From Streptomyces finlayi (GTDB lineage Bacteria; Actinomycetota; Actinomycetes; Streptomycetales; Streptomycetaceae), in contig NZ_CP045702.1 in NCBI RefSeq assembly GCF_014216315.1, positions 5,890,001 to 5,954,000 of the forward strand: a stretch of 64,000 bases of DNA, in the 5' to 3' direction. The notes below the pieces were generated by a model. That model searched no databases. It was not told the origin of the DNA and saw nothing but the letters and a program-made list of their open reading frames with translations. This document shows positions 62,301 to 64,000 of the stretch, one piece after another. Every line of letters starts with the position of its first letter. Within the stretch, counting starts at the first letter, position 1. The translations under genes and the position numbers were made by a program.

Positions 62301-64000
62301 CACCGTCGACGTCCGCGACCGGGACCGCGTCCGCGACTCCCTGCGGGGCCAGCTGATCGCCACCCAGCGGGCCGCCAACGGCGCCCTGCTCGCCGCCACC
62401 GGGGTGCAGACCGCCGGGGTGCTCGACGACCTGTACGGGGAGCGGGCGAGCGGCGCCGCCCTCGGCCCGGTCTTTCGCCACGGCCGCCCCACCCTGTCCG
62501 TCTGGGCGCCCACCGCCCGTACGGTCTCGCTCGAACTGGACGGCACGTCCGTCCCGATGCGGCGCGACGACCGCACCGGCGTCTGGTCCGTCACGGGCAA
62601 GAAGAACTGGTACGGCAAGTCCTACCGGTACGCCGTGAAGGTCTGGGCGCCCACCGTCCAGAAGACCGTCACCAACAAGGTCACCGACCCGTACTCCACC
62701 GCACTGACCGCGGACTCCACCCGCAGCCTCGTCGTCGACCTGACCGACCCGGCGCTGGCCCCCCGCGGCTGGTCCGGACTGAGGAAGCCTGCCGCCGCCC
62801 CGCTGCGCGACGCCCAGATCCAGGAGCTGCACATCCGCGACTTCTCGATCGCGGACCGGACGGCGAAGCACCCCGGTGAGTACCTGGCCTTCACCGACAC
62901 CCGCTCGGACGGGATGAAGCACCTGGAGCGCCTCGCAGACTCGGGCACCGGATACGTCCACCTGCTGCCCGCCTTCGACATCGGGACGATCCCCGAGAAG
63001 AAGTCGGACCAGCACAAGCCCGCCTGCGACCTGTCCGTCTACGCCCCCGACTCCGAGGTGCAGCAGGACTGCGTGGCGAAGGCCGCCGCGAAGGACGCCT
63101 TCAACTGGGGCTACGACCCGCTGCACTACACCGTCCCCGAAGGCTCGTACGCCTCCGACCCGAACGGCACCAGGCGCACGGTCGAGTTCCGCAGGATGGT
63201 GCAGGGGCTCAACGGAGCCGGACTGCGCACCGTCATGGACGTCGTCTACAACCACACCGTCGCCTCCGGCCAGGACGACAAGTCGGTACTCGACAAGATC
63301 GTGCCCGGCTACTACCAGCGGCTCCTGGAGGACGGCTCCGTCGCCACCTCCACCTGCTGCGCCAACACCGCGCCCGAGAACACGATGATGGGCAAGCTCG
63401 TCGTCGACTCCGTCGTCACGTGGGCCAGGGAGTACAAGGTCGACGGCTTCCGCTTCGACCTGATGGGACACCACCCCAAGGCGAACATCCTCGCGGTCCG
63501 CAAGGCCCTCGACGAGCTGACCCCCGCCAAGGACGGCGTCGACGGGAAGAACATCGTCCTGTACGGGGAGGGCTGGAACTTCGGAGAGATCGCCGACGAC
63601 GCCCGCTTCGTCCAGGCCACCCAGAAGCACATGGCCGGCACCGGCATCGCCACCTTCTCCGACCGGGCCCGCGACGCGGTGCGCGGCGGCGGCCCCTTCG
63701 ACGAGGATCCCGGTGTCCAGGGCTTCGCGAGCGGTCTCCACACCGACCCGAACACCTCGAAGGCCAACGGCACCGAGGCCGAGCAGAAGGCCCGGCTGCT
63801 GCACTACCAGGACCTGATCAAGGTCGGGCTGACCGGCAACCTCGCCGACTACACCTTCACCGACAGCAGCGGCCGTACGGTCAAGGGCTCCGCCGTCGAC
63901 TACAACGGGGCACCCGCCGGATACGCGGCGGCCCCCGGCGACGCCCTCGCCTACTCCGACGCCCACGACAACGAGACGCTGTACGACGCCCTCGCCTTCA
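59335..64000 (+). CDS. Giant secreted amylase-pullulanase (bifunctional), 3' end outside the window
   Basis: Starts at a GTG (AAGGAG ahead) with a signal peptide (cleavage about 30-33); 1555 residues are visible. First GH13 domain: Asp in FDIDGFRIDTVKH (about 300), Glu in FMFGEVYSAD (about 334), Asp in FLGNHDMGR (about 404). Two pullulanase-associated starch-binding modules (CBM41) start near 716 and 812 (YHRPDGNYDGWGLH). An N-terminal pullulanase domain (LSVWAPTARTVSLELDG, about 1055) precedes a second GH13: FNWGYDPLHY (about 1256), Asp in VDGFRFDLMGHH (about 1370), Glu in VLYGEGWNF (about 1412) and HDNETLYD (about 1544). It should cut both alpha-1,4 and alpha-1,6 bonds. S. coelicolor SCO2226 is the expected relative, from memory. 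Confidence 0.95.
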   Translation, partial: MSRTTLRRGAVAALCVALMPVVPAASATAAARPPAPPSDAKLAAAPARHDLTREQFYFVLPDRFANGDASNDRGGLTGSRLETGYDPTDKGFYQGGDLKGLTDRLDYIQGLGTTAIWLAPIFKNRPVQGTGENASAGYHGYWITDFTQVDPHFGTNADLSRLIDKAHGKGMKVFFDVITNHTADTVDYAEKAYGYKPKGAFPYLDKDGRPFDDTAGMEEVDQDSFPYTPKSTGTKVPSWLNDPTMYHNRGDSTYAGESTEYGDFSGLDDLWTERPEVVSGMAEIYRKWVRDFDIDGFRIDTVKHVDLDFWTEWATALDAYAAKRGRDDFFMFGEVYSADTAITSPYVTRGRLDSTLDFPFQEAARQYASQSAPANKLAAVYGDDYRYTTDKANAYEQVTFLGNHDMGRIGTFLKQDNPGADDAELLKRARLANELMFLGRGNPVIYYGDEQGYTGAGGDKDARQTLFASETADYLDDDQLGTDRTHASDAYDTQHPVYRSIAALSKLTKEHPALRDGTQTERYAQGSVHAFSRTDAKRPYEYVVASNNATEARTVELATESAGMNFRTLYGGSGTVRSGSDKKISVTVPALGSIVLRADRTPGAPATAPAITLKAPAAGATGTVELAADVEGGQLDRVVFAAQTGNGKWRTLGSADHAPYKVTQYVDHSVAAGTPLRYKAVVVDRTGRTASALASTTAGQAPPTEKPVAVERDYAVVHYKRADGDYDGWQLKSGDKAADFIGRDAYGAFAWVAVDEGASTVPYTVEKAGTADGPQRSVDLARTGQVWIEQGRDGQATEAPDGAQPPQDTTKAVLNYHRPDGNYDGWGLHTWTGAKNPTDWAKPLQPVRKNAYGVTFEVPLTEGATSLSYILHKGDEKDLPSDQSLDLASHGHEVWMLGGKPGYLLPQAGGAPAPDLTEAAAQWIDDDTVVWKVKSTDATSQQLVYAEDGGISVVDGALSDEGRWLRLNTSALTDAQKAKYPHLKDYPAFTVDVRDRDRVRDSLRGQLIATQRAANGALLAATGVQTAGVLDDLYGERASGAALGPVFRHGRPTLSVWAPTARTVSLELDGTSVPMRRDDRTGVWSVTGKKNWYGKSYRYAVKVWAPTVQKTVTNKVTDPYSTALTADSTRSLVVDLTDPALAPRGWSGLRKPAAAPLRDAQIQELHIRDFSIADRTAKHPGEYLAFTDTRSDGMKHLERLADSGTGYVHLLPAFDIGTIPEKKSDQHKPACDLSVYAPDSEVQQDCVAKAAAKDAFNWGYDPLHYTVPEGSYASDPNGTRRTVEFRRMVQGLNGAGLRTVMDVVYNHTVASGQDDKSVLDKIVPGYYQRLLEDGSVATSTCCANTAPENTMMGKLVVDSVVTWAREYKVDGFRFDLMGHHPKANILAVRKALDELTPAKDGVDGKNIVLYGEGWNFGEIADDARFVQATQKHMAGTGIATFSDRARDAVRGGGPFDEDPGVQGFASGLHTDPNTSKANGTEAEQKARLLHYQDLIKVGLTGNLADYTFTDSSGRTVKGSAVDYNGAPAGYAAAPGDALAYSDAHDNETLYDALAF

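Noticed and set aside
59197..63966. Two long antisense frames opposite the amylase-pullulanase
   Set aside because: They mirror the coding strand's codon bias; no start signals or motifs.

Overview
The window is high-GC actinobacterial DNA with the codon use, GTG/TTG starts, Tat and lipobox signal peptides and gene families of a Streptomyces chromosome. glnA2-like, glnE, nadE, panB and malR-malEFG genes in one 64 kb stretch point to the chromosomal core. The comparison with the S. coelicolor malE to glnA2 neighbourhood is from memory, not computed.

Layout. 1-11 kb: an iron locus (efeO, efeB, efeU and a lipoprotein gene, reading leftward, behind a candidate iron box), a PhzF-like gene, heme oxygenase behind a palindromic candidate operator, methionine aminopeptidase, transporters and F420 reductase npdG. 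11-16.5 kb: a site-2 protease, then a scar where a frameshifted AfsR/BTAD-type regulator runs into a truncated, nonsense-bearing ABC-2 permease, then panB. 16.7-27.3 kb: an EEP-family protein, an MFS pump, nadE, a Tat multicopper oxidase, DUF6153, CBS, DUF305 and DUF3105 genes, and a glnA2-like gene closed by a strong hairpin.

27.3-45.1 kb is an accessory island between the glnA2-like gene and glnE. It holds the 3' stump of a tyrosine integrase whose catalytic Tyr reads Asn, a replication-protein-like stump, a broken IS1380 transposase, a HAD/XRE pair, ends of IS5- and ISKra4-type elements, an orphan contractile-tail sheath protein facing a beta-propeller protein, a recombinase-like gene with a truncated GT8 glycosyltransferase, a TnpB relic with its right-end hairpin, a PrmC-like methyltransferase, an IS701-like stump, a DHA2 efflux pump, and a complete IS4-family element that splits a SnoaL-like gene with a perfect 10-bp duplication. 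The island looks like an eroded integrative element overlaid with insertion sequences.

45.5-64 kb returns to core: glnE, a PAP2 phosphatase, and a maltodextrin/starch regulon (malR, malEFG, a GH13 alpha-glucosidase, a second LacI paralogue, a secreted CBM20 alpha-amylase and a giant secreted amylase-pullulanase running off the window). CTTGC-type repeats lie before malE and the amylase, so one regulator probably links extracellular starch breakdown, maltodextrin uptake and intracellular hydrolysis.

Two near-identical 150-158 bp miniature inverted-repeat elements sit in opposite orientations at 0.3 and 22.9 kb, each flanked by CTAG and each abutting a gene's TAG stop. The best candidates for something undescribed are the orphan sheath/propeller locus and this CTAG-targeting miniature element.
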